A program made the translations under genes and the position numbers. The notes below the pieces were generated by a model. That model was not told where the DNA came from, did no database searches, and saw only the letters and a list, made by a program, of their open reading frames with translations. 64,000 nucleotides of DNA from Gordionus sp. m RMFG-2023 (lineage: Eukaryota; Nematomorpha; Gordioida; Chordodea; Parachordodidae). Location of the stretch: contig NC_088776.1 of the NCBI RefSeq assembly GCF_954871325.1, positions 21,557,508-21,621,507 on the forward strand, given 5' to 3'. How positions within the stretch are numbered: the stretch's first letter is position 1; every line of letters starts with the position of its first letter. Positions 11,641-24,999 of the stretch are shown in pieces.

Positions 11641-13145
11641 ATCGTATATAATAAATTTAATTTTAATAAATAAGTTTTATAATAGTAAATAATCAAGGTG
11701 AATTATAAATAATCTATAATATTATTTTTAAAAAAATTTACTGAAAGTTTATGTTACCTGTTTTGTTTTAGCTATTACTGGCTTAGTATAGTAAATTCAA
11801 ATTTTTGAAATTGTATTATTAGAGAAAACAATTTATTTTTAATTGCATAGTTATATCTATCACAGGCCTATTTAAAACGAATCAAATATTTGTAATAGGT
11901 CAATGCTACAGTTATGAAAAGTTTCAAAAAAATTGTGATATCATTTAATTTTTTATAAATCAAATGCGAGTAGATGTTGATGGGATATTTAAAAAGATTA
12001 TAACTTGTAATGATAAAACTTATTATTTCTAATTAGAGAATAAACTAAAATCCACGAGAAAAATATAACGTGCATAAAAAGCAATAATATATCCTCTTAA
12101 ATATATTAATACTTTTATTTTAAATGGATCGAACTCATTACTCTTTTTTATAGGCTCGGGTAAGGATTTATTACAAATCGTTTTGATTTAGTATTCACCA
12201 GTAAAATGAGTTTCATCCAATTCAAGTTTAAACTTTATATTAAAAAATAATAGAGTTCCTTTGACTTTTTTACAAACTGTTTTCTTTATTTTATTTTCTA
12301 CATATCCCATGTAATTTAGAATTTTTTATATTATTATTGATGTTTTGTGTCACAAAATATTAGTATAGTAATGTAAAAAAAATTTTTTTCAAAAAAAAAT
12401 AGAAAATATGGGTAAATGAAAAATTGGGGAATATGGGTTTAAAAAAATGATCAATGGTTAATTTGACAACAAATCAAATTATGAATGATATAAATAATGA
12501 GTGTTATTTTATTAACTATTAACAGAAGATTATTGGTGTGCTAATGAATGCTTAAAAGGATGGATATATAAGCCCGCCATAACCCAGTGCTAGATCTAGA
12601 CAAGTTAGTGTAATATCCTGAATCTGTCTACGAATGTTCGTCTTTAAATTATGATCACTTTTATTTCAAAAATAAAGAAATGTCGGTATGTTATCTAATT
12701 AATTCTTTTTAAATAATATAAGTTAAGACCATGGATATGGGAAAATGGTATTTTTGTGTTTCTGCTGCCTTCCCCTTCCGACCAGGAAAATATATTTTGC
12801 CCGTTTTGTTACGCCATTTTGGACATTTTGAAGCGTGTACCAAGTGTTCTTAAACAGCTCGATTTCGTTTATTTTTAAGATTGACATGATCAAAATCTTC
12901 TCCAAAATAATATTATTTAGGGCCTTTCAGATTTTGCCTCCCTTTAACAACACTAATTAATGAGGACTATCGGAGAATACCTTTCATTAAGATTTACAAC
13001 TTTTTAATTAATATTAATCTTATAACAAAACAGTTAAAATTATTTTATATTTGATATGAGTTTATTATTAAAATAATAATTTAAAACAAAGGCCATATAA
13101 AAAAACAGCTAACGATTATAAAAATACGGTGATAGCTCTTCTTCC
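11641..13145. other. AT-rich sequence, nothing supported
   Basis: No supported feature. A short minus-strand frame around 12723-12905 has no recognisable homology. Confidence 0.45.
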
Positions 13146-13149
13146 TCCT

Positions 13150-13512
13150 TTATTCGATGATAGAATAATCTCAATATTCCACTTTATTTGATGATGGATG
13201 AATAAGAAATTTTCCTATCGTATAGGTGTGATTCAGAAATTTATTTTTATTTTAATGAGAGGTTGTTCTGAAATTTTCCATTATATAAATGAATATAAAT
13301 TTAGTTGAATTATTTTTTATTGAGTACATAAATTTAAGGTATATACTTCATTTCCATATTTATCAAAAGACAAAATTTTAAGAATAATCCCTCATCAAAA
13401 TAAAAATAAATCTCTGAATTATACCTCATAAGATAGGAAAATTTCTGATTCATCCATATTCAAATAAAGAGGAAGTTTCTGATTCATCAATATCGAATAA
13501 AATTCTTATTTC
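13150..13512. repeat. Foldback-type MITE with ~130-bp arms
   Basis: The sequences 13150-13285 and 13370-13512 are imperfect inverted copies. Both arms carry TTTATTCGAT, CTTTATTTGA, GGATGAAT(A/C)AG and AAATTTTCCTATC in the same order. The spacer of about 85 bp is unrelated. No coding capacity and no clear target duplication; probably an old inverted-repeat element. Confidence 0.65.
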
Positions 13513-13515
13513 CCG

Positions 13516-14900
13516 TCATTCTTGATATCAGCTTGTATAAAAATAATTGCGCCTTTTTTCCAATTAACCACCATAAAAAAATTAATAAAGCAATTTTATA
13601 TTTATATTAAATATCAATATATAATAAGTATTAGAAATATAAAAGTAATTAGTATTAACTCGTAGTAAAATCAAAATACAGGAGACCGGGGATAGTGTTA
13701 TCCCGGGGCAGATAATTTCTTCTCAAATAATTTTAAAACTAATAAATTTTAATATTTGAAATTTAAACCATAAATGTATTTTAATAAGATACTTCAATAT
13801 TTCTAAAAATGTTTCTCAAAAATATGCTCATGAAAATTTTTAAATGCAAATTTAAATTTAACCTCTCAAAAGTAACTTATTAAACTAATAATTATTTTTA
13901 TAAAGGTTACTCAGACTAAATATCAATTCTAAATGATAAAGTAATATCAGTTTTATAATGTATAAAAATCTTGATAATATCTATGGTAGTTTAATATCTT
14001 GAAATATAATTTTAATTAAATGTGAAGATCTGGGGCATGTTTTAGCGAGGTTTATATTTAGCCATATAGGGATTATTTTGAATAAAATAAATCCGCTATA
14101 TTTATAATAAAATAAGCTATGAGTTTGTCTAGGATCACGAATATGAGTTTTAATGATAATATAGATGAAAATGGTAAATTTAACATATTTGACAACTTTT
14201 TTTTATTTATTTATTTAGTATTAACATTTTTATATAAAATAATTTAAATAATCTAAAAATTAAGAGCGCTATGACTCCCAAAGCGAAAGGGCAATAATAG
14301 GTACCCCGGGTGTTTTTCATAATTCTTAAATTTTCACTTTTTAAAATAGGCTTTTTGCAACTTTTTCCTGTAGTACAAGAAGGCTCAAAAATTACTATAT
14401 TCAGCAAATTCTGTCTATTTGGATATCTGAACATTTCATACACTCTAAAAATTTTCTATTTATAGTTATTAGTAGAGATAAATTAAATTTGGTTTATATT
14501 TTCTTATATCAATCAGTGTTTAAGGTTTAACAAATGTAAGAAAATATACTTTAAATTTTAGAGGAATAAAATATTAATATACAAAAAATAAATATATAAA
14601 TTAATTTTAACTTTTTGCTAATATTTAGAATAGAATATAAACTATTTCAAATAAAATAATATGCAATTCACAATTCATGAAGCCCTTTTATAGTTTTTCT
14701 AAAATTTTTGCTATAGGGCGAGAGATATTCCCCTTCTGCGCTGGCTACGCGCCTGAACCCTTTTATATTTTTTCAAAAAAATTTTGCTCCACTGGCTACG
14801 CTCTTGCATATATGTCATTTCAATCTGATAATTTAGTATGGCATATTTTTCAGCCCTGTTATTTAGAGGTCTAGAAAGGAAGAAAAGAATTTTTTAAATG
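13516..14900. other. No gene; possible decayed element near 14690-14810
   Basis: Mostly featureless AT-rich DNA. Around 14720-14800 two CTGGCTACGC motifs occur in a locally GC-richer patch. This resembles the hAT end GTGGCGTAGCC seen at 19433 and 21090, but no element could be bounded. Confidence 0.35.
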
Positions 14901-14904
14901 AGGC

Positions 14905-15123
14905 TAGTGTTGTTAAACGGCTCGTTTTAAGCTGATTTTTAAAAACGGCTAACTCAATATTTTATCTAGAAAAATATTACGTAAGCCTGAAGATATTTCC
15001 CATAGATGGCAACAAAGGTTTTAACATCTATTAGCGAAATCTCGAGGCTAATGGAATTTCTGGCTAAAATATTGAGTTACTGTTTTTTAAAAATTGACTC
15101 AAACCAAGCGTTTAACAATACTA
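14905..15123. mobile_element. 219-bp hAT MITE, TARTGTTGTTAAA family
   Basis: The left end is TAGTGTTGTTAAACGGCTCG and the right end, reverse-complemented, is TAGTATTGTTAAACGCTTGG. Flanking 8-mers AATGAGGC (14897-14904) and AATGTGGC (15124-15131) agree at seven of eight positions. The interior matches the elements at 55642-55864 and about 42620-42847 along their whole length. Non-autonomous. Confidence 0.85.
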
Positions 15124-16920
15124 AATGTGGCAATAATACAAAATTATTAATAATAATATCAAAAATTTACAATTTTTTATTTATTTTTATACTTTTAAAA
15201 TTATCACATAAAAGTCGTAAAAATAGTTTCAAATATTTTTTTTAAAAAGTCAAGTTTTCAATAAATAAATATATTTTTTAAAAAAAAATCAAATATGAAT
15301 ATTTTATTTAAAAATTAAGTAAAAAATGAGTCTTTTTGATTCTTCGTTTCCAACAAAAGCTGGCTATCCATGTTAAAGACGAATGGTCATACTAATGGTC
15401 TTCAAAATCTTTTATCTAGACTATTTATTTTAAATATAACTTGAATTCAATTTTCTTTGATGTTATATAATCATTCTCAATAATTAGTAACGTAGAAAGG
15501 GAGGGACCAAAGCATGCTCAAATCGCTTATATTTAAATCAGGATCAAAGATAATAATTTTAAGCTCTGCCAGAAATTTTGAAAAAAAATTTGGCCAGGCT
15601 TGATATTTTATTGATAATTTTTCTGCTCGGTCAGAAATAAAATATTGTTATTTTGCTTCATTTCTGGGATATTTTTGAAAATATTTTCAAAGGAAATGAA
15701 AATATGAGCAGTAAATGGATATTAAATTATAAAATTTTTCAACTAATTAATATTTATTATTATTTAAATTTTAAATTGGCCAGATTTTTAATTTTTTTTA
15801 AATCTTCAAGCCCTGCCCTGATTTTTAAAATGATTCTTTCTTGCAGGTCTCTGATTTAAATTAAGTAAGTATCAAATATTTTTAATCTTGGTAAAAAGTT
15901 TGATTTTAAGTTATTAATAAAGACATTTTTAGGTAATTTAAATGATAAGAGAGGGCTAGCGATGGGTATGTGAAAATGAGTTAACAAGCGCCTTCCTCCT
16001 TCCCTCACACAGATATCCTCCTCATTTTAAATTTAACAAAAAGTAGTAAATTTTTATATTAGAACCCCCATTAAATTTATTGATGTTAATGAATTTCAAT
16101 TTTATTTAAATTCAGTTTTCGAAAATAAATAATTAAAAACAATTTAAATATCATATATCAATATTCAATGATGTCATTTAACTGCAGATTTAATGGGGAT
16201 TCTAAATATTTAAGAAAGTTTGTTAATATTTTGGAAAGTTTAAAAAGTTAGAGATCGGCAATGGACATAGCCCATTGGTTCTGGTTAAAAATGAGTTTAC
16301 CCGCTTTTAAAATAATATAATTGGTTGATTTGGTTATTTATTTAGGTCATTTTATTTTAATATATTATATTTTACATTTTAAATAAATGTAGGCCCATGT
16401 CCATCTCGTGTGCAAAATATTTTTAAAAAAATTTTGAGAATAGAAATAATATCTATTGTTTTAACCATTGAAATATTTTCTTCAGTCATTTTATTAAGGA
16501 AACTTCTTTTTTTTAATAGCATTTTAGTGTCGCGATATCGAAACTAAAAAATAAAGGATCGTCGATATAAGTAATATGCCAGAAATGGGGTCTCTATACT
16601 GTAGCGTAGATCATTGCCTTGAAAGAATATTTAATAACTCTTGTCAATAATATAATACTACTTGTAATTATAAATAAAATCATAAATGTGAGTGTAAAAA
16701 ATTATCAAACTCTTATTGTAAAATATAAATGTTTCCTTACGATGAGTCTTGTAACAAGTTTCAAACAAAAAAATCTTGTGCACATCAAAATCAAATGGTT
16801 TATAAATAACGTATCAGCTATTTTTAAATTATAATTCGGAAGAATTATAAATTGAATCAATTTACCTGTGATTAGAAAATAATTATAAATCAATAAAAAT
16901 AATATCTATACCTTGTCATT
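15124..16920. other. AT-rich sequence, nothing supported
   Basis: No bounded repeat or convincing gene. The short frames present are compositionally indistinguishable from background. Confidence 0.45.
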
Positions 16921-16924
16921 CATC

Positions 16925-17356
16925 TCATTTCAAATATTTAGAATTATTATTTACTACATCATCACTTAAACATCCGAAGTCCTGGCATAGGCTAACGGAT
17001 AAAAGATCAAAAATTACGTCCATTATAAGTTGGTAAAAATCTTGATACAAAAAAATATATTTAGGATTAAAAAGTTCCATGGAATACATCTGCGATAATT
17101 TGTCAAAATCTAGGCATATAGTAGTATTACTCTTTATTGGAACGTATTCTGGTGTAACCTTAAAAAATATTCTCGTAGACTCGATTGAACGGATTAATTT
17201 TTCGTATATTTTGCTTGAACATACGCTATCGAAAGATTTGTTATATGTTTCAATCGATTCATTTTTAATCGCTGAATCATAACTGTCACACAAAGGATTA
17301 ATAAAAAATGAAGGTTTTACCCCAAGCGTTATATAAGGCATATTATATAGGGTCAT
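16925..17356 (-). CDS. Hypothetical protein, 143 residues
   Basis: An uninterrupted minus-strand frame runs from an ATG in a favourable context (AAAATAAAAATGACC) to a stop at 16925. Its composition is protein-like rather than AT-background-like: it has mixed acidic and basic residues, six cysteines and segments such as KIYEKLIRSIESTRIFFKV, YVPIKSNTTICLDF and LLSVSLCQDFGCLSDDV. No signal peptide, transmembrane segment or known motif is evident. It has no transposon boundary around it and no identified neighbour within 1.5 kb. It could be a small single-exon gene or the last exon of a longer one. I do not recognise the family. Confidence 0.4.
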   Translation of the reverse strand: MTLYNMPYITLGVKPSFFINPLCDSYDSAIKNESIETYNKSFDSVCSSKIYEKLIRSIESTRIFFKVTPEYVPIKSNTTICLDFDKLSQMYSMELFNPKYIFLYQDFYQLIMDVIFDLLSVSLCQDFGCLSDDVVNNNSKYLK

Positions 17357-18848
17357 ATTTTTATTTTAACGATTGTTATAGATAGTAATTTTCAGAAGTG
17401 CGATTTTTTATAATTATGGTTTAAAAGATCAAAAACTTTTGGAATATCATTATAGAGGAGTAATACTTAAATACCGGTTTCGTTTACTTTCATAAATTGA
17501 CGTGTTACATAATTGGTAAATTTCTAGATTCTAAAATGCAATTATATATTTCAATAAATAAATGATCATATAAAAAAAAAGGTTTAAATAAAACTGTTAA
17601 AAAAAATATATTGCAATTTTTAAATTTTGGAAATTTTGATCAATTAGTGTTAACAAATTATCAGATCTCTAACAATTATTATTATAGCTAAAGGTGGTGT
17701 GTACGAATCGAATAAATTTAATTTTGATAAAACAATTATTTTTTTTTAAGTTTACACCAATGGTGTATTATTATCGAAATACGTATAATTTAATTATAAA
17801 GGAATGGTTATAAATGAAAATAAAACTATATATTTCTTAAAATCTATTTATACTTGGAATTAAAAATAAGGTAAATGATAAAGAAATCTAAAAATTTAAA
17901 ATTAGCTAAACCATTAAAAGAATATTTGGCTCAGGAGTCAGTAAGTACAATTCATCTATTTCTTTTTGAATTTCAATAATTTTTATAGTTTCTAATAAGT
18001 AGGGTGACCTGTGCTTGTTAAACTTATTTTTGCGAAATATCAAAAAATCCTGTACTTCTTTAGATATTGGGATGAGTACATACCTATAAGATAACTAGGC
18101 CCATGCAAAAACGAATTCGAATCTTAAACGAATAGATAATTTACTATTCATAATTATACCAATCAAATAAGAATTATAAATTCTAATATTTGTGTGAATA
18201 CGAATAGTAAATTATTTGATTTGTTTAAAAGAATCATCTACGAATAATTCTTTATTTGATTTATTCATTGAATATACCTACCTATAACAAGGTGCTTAAT
18301 AAAGAAATTACAATTACTAATATTCTTCAAAAAAAAATATTTTTTGTAAACCTATATCTTCGCTAACAATTAAAAATGCCATATTCACGCATTTTATTTT
18401 CGAAAAATCTGTAAACAATAAAAACAGATGTGAGTGTCTTAATTAGCGAAAAATTTTAAGCACATTAATTTTAAAAAAAGTATTGTTTTTTACAAAATAC
18501 ACGTTAATTATTTTAATTGCCTGCGAAGACTTATTCTAAAAGTGGAAATTTTTCCTAAGCCTCAATAGCGTAGTAAAGAAAACTATTTCATGGGGTTTTC
18601 TAAATCATTAGCTTTCTCAGGCTATTTTCAATTGAAATTCAATTTAATTCACTAGTACTAATGATATTTGTAGAATAATGTTATTGTTCAAAATATCACA
18701 ATATAGCTAATTAAAAATTGAATGGTTATTTTAATAAATATTATAGGAAGGTATGAAATATGATTGTCTATGGTAAATGTTTAGAAAAATATTTTAAATA
18801 AGTAAAGACTTCTTCCATCCAGCCTGAGCCATTTGATACCTTCATGGA
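17357..18848. other. AT-rich sequence, nothing supported
   Basis: No gene seen. Near 18095 a motif CCCATGCAAAAACGAATTCG resembles those at 7183 and 11867 and may be a decayed element end. Confidence 0.4.
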
Positions 18849-19432
18849 CAGGGTTGCCAGGTCAAAATTTCATTGCTGGAGATATTTGGTATTTTGCGGG
18901 TGAAATATGAAAATTAAGAAATATAAAAATTACTAAAAAAAATATTTTTTTTGTGAATTAGTTTAGTTATCACCAAATTATTTCAACAAAGTCGGTAACT
19001 TTTTATAATTTCAAAATAGGTAATATTTTTCAAATTAACTTCTTTGTCGTGGAGTTACTTTATTTATATTATATATAAAAGAAAATAATTTGAATCTCCT
19101 TAAACAAGGCATCAATGTCTATCGATATTTTTAATATATTTATTAAATTACAAAAACCATCAATTGATGATATCTTTTCCAAAGTAATAATATCTATACA
19201 TTTATAAATCGAGTTATTAAAATCAAATTTTGATTGCAAATATTCTAAAATTGTCTTAATAAAAATATATGCTTCATTTAAAAATACAATAATTAGAGTA
19301 ATATTTGAACATTTTAATATGATATTTTCAAAATAGCCCCAAAAAATTATTGTCAATTTCTAACTGTAAAGATGGACACAGCTGCAGCATAATTTTGTGA
19401 ATATTTATTAAAAAAGATTCTTATATTGCAAC

Positions 19433-21090
19433 CAGTGGCGTAGGCGGGGGGGGGGGGTCCCCCCTTGAAAAATGAAAAAAAAAAAATTTTTTTTTAATTT
19501 TTCTTTTAAAATTTTTTAATTTAATAAATTCTTAATAAACGCTTGATTTTTATGTTTTAAATTTATTATAAATAATAATAGATATACACCTTTGATTATT
19601 TTTATATTTATTTTTGGTTTGCAGCTATTTCACACCACCCAAAAAAGGGAGTTATTTATTCAAACGTATCATGATATTGAATCAAAAATCAAAAAAAATA
19701 AATAAAAAGATTTTGTCCGACCAGATTCATCGAAAGACAAGAGTCGGTGAAACTCTTTATTGAATTATATGATGTTGTCTTTGCAGCACTAGAATTTTAT
19801 ATATCAAGCAAGGAAAAAGATTCAGCAGATGCCGAAAATCTTTTGCAGGCTATTATTAAGCCACAGTTTTTAATTTCAATTCAATGTGTTTATTTTTTAT
19901 TTAATTATACATATGATTTTAGCAAAATGCTACAAAAAATTGATTTGGATTTAAGGGAGATTATGAATAGAGCAAAGGATATTGTTGAAATATTAACAAA
20001 TATCAGAGAGAATGTGGATGAAAAATTTCATGAAATATATGAAAAAGTAAAGGAGATTGCTAATATGTTTGGAATTGAAATTTTTAAACCTAGAGTAGTC
20101 TCTAGACAATCCAATCGACCAAATATTGATGCATCTACGATTGAGGTTTATAAAATAAACATTTTTATTCCCCTTATTGATACATTCTTATTTCAATTAA
20201 AAGAAAGATTTATTAGTCATAATTATATTTTAAAAAGTATTTATTTTCTTTTGCGGTTGAGTCTAAACTGTTGATTACACTTGAAACACGAGAGGATATT
20301 AAAAAAGTCTCAAAGTTTTATGCTGATGATTTAGTAGGTTCATATGATAAGTTACTTTATGATGTCGAATTTTGGCATAAAAATCTTGACAGAATAGGGT
20401 ATTCTTTGAGACCAAAAAATGCTCTGCAGGCCCTTTCCATGTATAATTGCATTTTAGATTCCCTGCCTAATATCAAAACATTATTAATTATTTTAGCTAC
20501 CTTGCCAATTAGTACCTGCACTAATGAAAGGTCTTTTTCAACTTTAAAAAGGTTAAAAACCTATTTAAGAAACACAACCGGTGAAAAACGTTTAAATGGA
20601 TTAGCCTTATTGGATATTTATAAGGAGATTATTCAAATCAAAAAATATCAATAAAATTTTATTAGTTTTAATAAATAATCAATTTTTTTTTGTAAAAAAG
20701 TATTATTTATAAGATAATATCATCAAATTTTTTAAATACCATTATTTGCATAAAAATTACACATATTTTATATAATTGTAAAAAATTACTTTTTTTTTAA
20801 ATAGAGTCTTTATACATTATAATTTTTAATATTAAAATCTGTATTATATAAAATATCAACATTTTGAAAATATTTTAATTAATAAAGGTATATACATGAT
20901 TAAAAAAAGGAATGTAAAATTTATAATAAAATAACCTAAAATTTTGTTATATGAAAATATAAAACAATTTTAACAAATCCAAAAATATAAGCAATTAAGT
21001 GTTCAAAAAAAATGGAAAGTTTGGGGGCGAAGCCCCCTGGAAAAATTTTAACCCCCCCCCCCCTATGATAAAATCCTGGCTACGCCACTG
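19433..21090 (+). mobile_element. hAT transposon, CAGTGGCGTAGCC ends
   Basis: Both ends read inward as CAGTGGCGTAG(G/C)C, each followed by a long run of G. Flanking 8-mers ATTGCAAC (19425-19432) and GTTGCAAC (21091-21098) agree at seven of eight positions and fit nTnnnnAn. At 1658 bp it is too short for a full hAT: the transposase lacks its N-terminal DNA-binding and first catalytic regions. A second, more damaged copy of its transposase lies at about 62185-62674. Confidence 0.9.
19747..20654 (+). pseudogene. hAT transposase, N-terminally deleted, one frameshift
   Basis: Two overlapping frames (19747-20274 and 20271-20654) together give the C-terminal ~300 residues of a hAT transposase. The first contains NIRENVDEKFHEIYEKVK and FKPRVVSRQSNRPN. 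The second contains the dimerisation domain ILATLPISTCTNERSFSTLK (about 20491-20550) and GEKRLNGLALLDI. One frameshift near 20265 separates them. The N-terminal zinc finger and first catalytic aspartate are missing, so it cannot be an active enzyme. Preservation of the remainder suggests a fairly young element. The segment retained might still dimerise with related transposases, which is inference only. Confidence 0.85.
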
Positions 21091-21784
21091 GTTGCAACTG
21101 AATATTAACAACATATAGTAGATTTCCTGCATGTGAAATCATTCCTAAATATGCTTCTGCCATTTCAAATTTTTTCAAAATATTAGGATAGCTTTACCAC
21201 CTGATAGGGACATGTTGTAACAACTCACACCATTCCAAGTCAGACCACTTCACCAACTCTTTTAATTTATTAACTCTTTTAGTTGATTAAATTCGTTAAA
21301 ACATTTCATTACAATTATTTCGACATCCAAAGATAATACATTCATTGCCTTGCAAGAATTATGTTATGGTATATAGAGCCAATTGGCATTAAGTTAACAT
21401 TGGGCGGCCTCAATTCTGTAAATACACTCTGGGTTTATTCACTGAGGCATTATCATCGCAGAAAGTTGACATGCAACTCATTTATAATCTCAAATATGCT
21501 ATATTTATTATTATATGGTAATATATGTCTTAGGATTTTTCACTATCTGAGGAAAATTTAATAGTTTTATTGATAAAAATATAAAAATAATCAATTACTG
21601 TTTCTCAAAATTATTATTTATATATTAAAAACGTTAAAATGCTAAAAAAAAAATTGTGCGAGAGAAATTAAATTTAAAAATTGTGGTAGTTTTGCGGGAG
21701 TGTGATGTCTGCGTGTAAATTAAAAAATTGCGATTGCGGGAGTCTCCCGCTGATGGGGGGAGACCTGGCAACCATGTTCATGGC

Positions 21785-23556
21785 GCCAGGTATACTTGTA
21801 AAAATACGAATTGAATCAATATTTGTAATATTCAAATCATATTTTCGATCAAATAATTTCTTATTCATAATAATAAAAAAACATTATTTGAATCGAAAAC
21901 TAAATTCTTTAAAAATATTTTTAAAAATAAAAAAAGTGGATAACTAAAATTTAAAAAAAAGTGATTCATAGATGTGAAAATAAAGTTAAAAAATTAAAGG
22001 TTTCGCAAGGAAAATGTTAAATATTTATTAATAATTTTAAATGTTTACAACTATTTCCAAAATATGAATAAATTAAAATTAGGTAGCAAATTATTAAACA
22101 GTATATTTTCGAATCTTGTTATTCATTTTGGTAAAGAAAACGAATCAAATCGAATGTGTTGTGGTTATAGAGCCAGGTGGACAATCTTTAACAAAATACT
22201 TATATAATATTTTATTTCTGGGAGCAAGAAACATTTGAGAAATTTTAAGGTTTATTGCTTTTTACAGCTAGAACCAATGTAACTAAAGTATCTTTTAAGA
22301 GGAGGTCGCGGATCCTGTTTTTACCCCTTTTGCGATTTACTTAAATGGGGGTTGAACTGTGATAAGTCCGATTTTATCCTTGTTGTAGACAGGAGGAAGG
22401 GGTGTCACTGGGCCTTCCTCAGGGACTCAAAATATTTTTTTTAATTTTAGCTAACATTATTCAAAATTACTTTTTTTTAAGCTAACATTATATAAATTAC
22501 CTTTTTTAGATAAAATTATCCAAAGTTATCTTTTTTTGAGCTAACATCAAAAATACATTGGTATAAAAAAAAATTAAAATTTTGAGAGGGCTCTTCAAAT
22601 TTTTTCGGGGGCTCAAGTCTCTGCGCTCCCCCCCCCCCCCCAGTGGCGCTACTGGCTGCCATACATTTCTAATTTACTTTTATTTTAATATTCCTAAATG
22701 TATTAAAGGTACCAAACTAAAATAACAAATTTCAATTATAAAATAATTAATTATACAAACAATTTCATTAATAAAATAAAATTACAAAATTTCTTTCTTT
22801 AATAAAAACAAAAATAATTAACGTATAAAATTTTCCCTTTTCTTTTATATCACTTTGCATTTGCATACTAAAATAAAATCTCTTTAACAACAAAAATAAT
22901 GATCACTTTACATTTACATATTAAATAATCGTTTTTTCAATTTAATACATCCAAATAACATTAAATTTTTATTTATTCACCACTTCCAACACTAAATATT
23001 AAATCAAGATTTAACAAATTTAAAGAATGGCCTTTATTTTAATTTAAAAAGTATCTAACATTCTTTTTTTTTAAATCCAGTAGCACTAGGCATAATTTCT
23101 GCCTCAAGGACCATAAGGATAGACTATAGACTTGATTTTTTTTTCTGTTACCTAAATACCGATCTTCCTCATTGGATTTTTTTCAAGATTTTTGAATATG
23201 TTTCTTCATATCTGCCTTAAGCTATGCTAATCTTTTTAAAAGAACATACAAAATCATGAAGAATAAAATTATATTTAGATTTTAAATATTTTGAGAGCAT
23301 TTTTTCAAGTTTTTCCATAAAATTTGATTTGGGTATAGGTTAAAAAATGCTATGAAATATTAATTTTATTCTATTAATTTTGATTTAGTGCAAATTTAAG
23401 GAATCCATTTTAGAAATCGAACAGTCCCTCAAAATATTTTTTACCAATCTTAAATTGGATTACTTTTTTTGCTAGCATTTTGACTGAATTTCCCTTTTTT
23501 GCTAATTTTATTTTGAACGTGCCTCAAAATAAAATTCTAGCTTTAATATTTTATAT
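21785..23556. other. No gene; remains of a repeat near 22385-22650
   Basis: Between about 22385 and 22650, TGTCACTGGGCCTTCC on one side and a run of C followed by CAGTGGCGCTACTGG on the other look like the damaged ends of a poly-C-bounded hAT derivative. In between, a short unit with AGCTAACATTAT recurs three times. Nothing else could be supported. Confidence 0.35.
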
Positions 23557-24093
23557 CAGGGATTCGAACCGAACCCGGAAAAGAAAACCCGGGTTTTTGA
23601 AAAAGTATCTAAACCCAAACTGAACCTGAACCTTGTTTATAAAATTTTAAAACTCCGAACCGAACCCGGGAATTTTATTTGAACCCAGGTTCAACCGGGT
23701 TCAATATATTGTTTAAAATCATATATTAAGATATTTGTATAATTGTATATGCAAATATTAATAATTTAATTGAGATTTTATTAAATTTCCAATAAAGTGA
23801 AGTGTTAATATATTTTAACAACTTTATTCATTTACGCCATTTTTAAATTTTTTTAAATTTATTCTCAAAGTTTCTTATTAGAATGTTAATAAATTTTAAA
23901 CAATTAAATTCTTTTATGCCATTTATTTTTTATACCAAATTTATGTCTAGTTTTTTTAATTATGATATAAATATAGAATTTTTTTATCAATTCAAAAATT
24001 CTTAAACCCGAGCTGAACCCGGAGCCAAACCGGGTTCAAAAATATTTCTCTGAACCGAACCCGGGCTAAGATTTTGCTGGGTTCGCATCCCTG
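23557..24093. mobile_element. 537-bp non-autonomous hAT, CAGGGATNCGAACC ends
   Basis: Left end CAGGGATTCGAACCGAACC; right end, reverse-complemented, CAGGGATGCGAACCCAGC. Flanks TTTTATAT (23549-23556) and TTTAATAT (24094-24101) agree at seven of eight positions and fit nTnnnnAn. Subterminal zones are degenerate arrays of AACCCGGGTTC. No coding sequence. The same end type bounds 30633-31511 and begins the larger hAT at 51738. Confidence 0.85.
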
Positions 24094-24618
24094 TTTAATA
24101 TTATTAAAATTTGATTACATTATTTAAAATGATTGTGATTATATCTTGAATATAAAACAGATAATGAAATTTACCTGTAACTTGGGAAACGCATAGGTAT
24201 ACTATCTTTATATATCTCCATGGTCTAATTAAATTTATTTATTTAAATTTTAATAGAAATTTATTAATTTTTGCTATATACTTCCAAATGATTTTTAATA
24301 TTAGTAGAACCAGTGGTAATTTACGTATGATAAGGAATAATCATTGGTGTTGTTACTTTATTAGGATTTTACGACATTACTAATCATGTTAAGAATAAAC
24401 ATTAATCTCTTAATTTTGAATGAAAAAATTTTGTAAAGTGCCATTCAAATGAATTACATATTTGGAATAACACCAAGGCAATTTTTATAAAATGTAACCA
24501 CTCAATTCAATTCAATAATAAAGAACCGAATTATAGCAGAAATTAAGTAATTAATTGAATGCTATTCATGAATAAACCAAACATTTATTTGTAAACTATA
24601 TAATAAGTTGGAGCCTAT
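24094..24618. other. AT-rich sequence, nothing supported
   Basis: Spacer between a hAT derivative and the gypsy element. No gene or repeat recognised. Confidence 0.45.
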
Positions 24619-24735
24619 TGAGTTTCTTTATTAAATACATATATGTAAATCAATCTCGTAATTATTGTATATCACATGACAATTAGTATATGACATTTAT
24701 AACATTAATAATATATATAATATTCATTTATAATA
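24619..24735 (-). repeat. 3' LTR of the gypsy element (left side)
   Basis: About 117 bp, matching 28170-28281 nearly throughout, including the shared segment ATGTAAATCAATCTCGTAA. A short pyrimidine run just to its right (TATCCCC) is a plausible polypurine tract on the minus strand. Confidence 0.85.
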
Positions 24736-24999
24736 TATCCCCACACATATTATCTTACAACTCCTCAATCAGCCTATTTGTAGGTTTCCTAGATCTTTGT
24801 GATTTCCGCGTTTCTGGTTTTCCGTTACCTTCCACATTTTCCAAAATATCAACTATATCCGACTCTCTATTTTTTTGATTTTCTTCCTCTCTCTCTGATT
24901 CCATATTTTCTCCATTTTCTTCCTCTCTCCTTCATATTTTCTTTATTTTCTTCCACTGGCCCAGACTTCTCCATTTCTTTAGCTACCTCCCTTTTTCGA

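Larger units (their letters stand above)
18849..21776 (-). mobile_element. hAT transposon fossil, CAGGGTTGCCAGGTC ends, hosting another hAT
   Basis: Ends are CAGGGTTGCCAGGTC and, reverse-complemented, CATGGTTGCCAGGTC. Flanks TTCATGGA (18841-18848) and TTCATGGC (21777-21784) agree at seven of eight positions. On the minus strand, decayed transposase pieces lie either side of the inner element. At about 21350-21100 are SLDVEIIVMKCFNEFNQLK, WCELLQHVPIRW and LKKFEMAEAYLGMI, the order seen in BED-finger hAT transposases before the dimerisation domain. At 19356-19069 an open but divergent continuation follows. Stops and frame shifts make it inactive. The inner hAT (19433-21090) arrived later. Confidence 0.8.
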
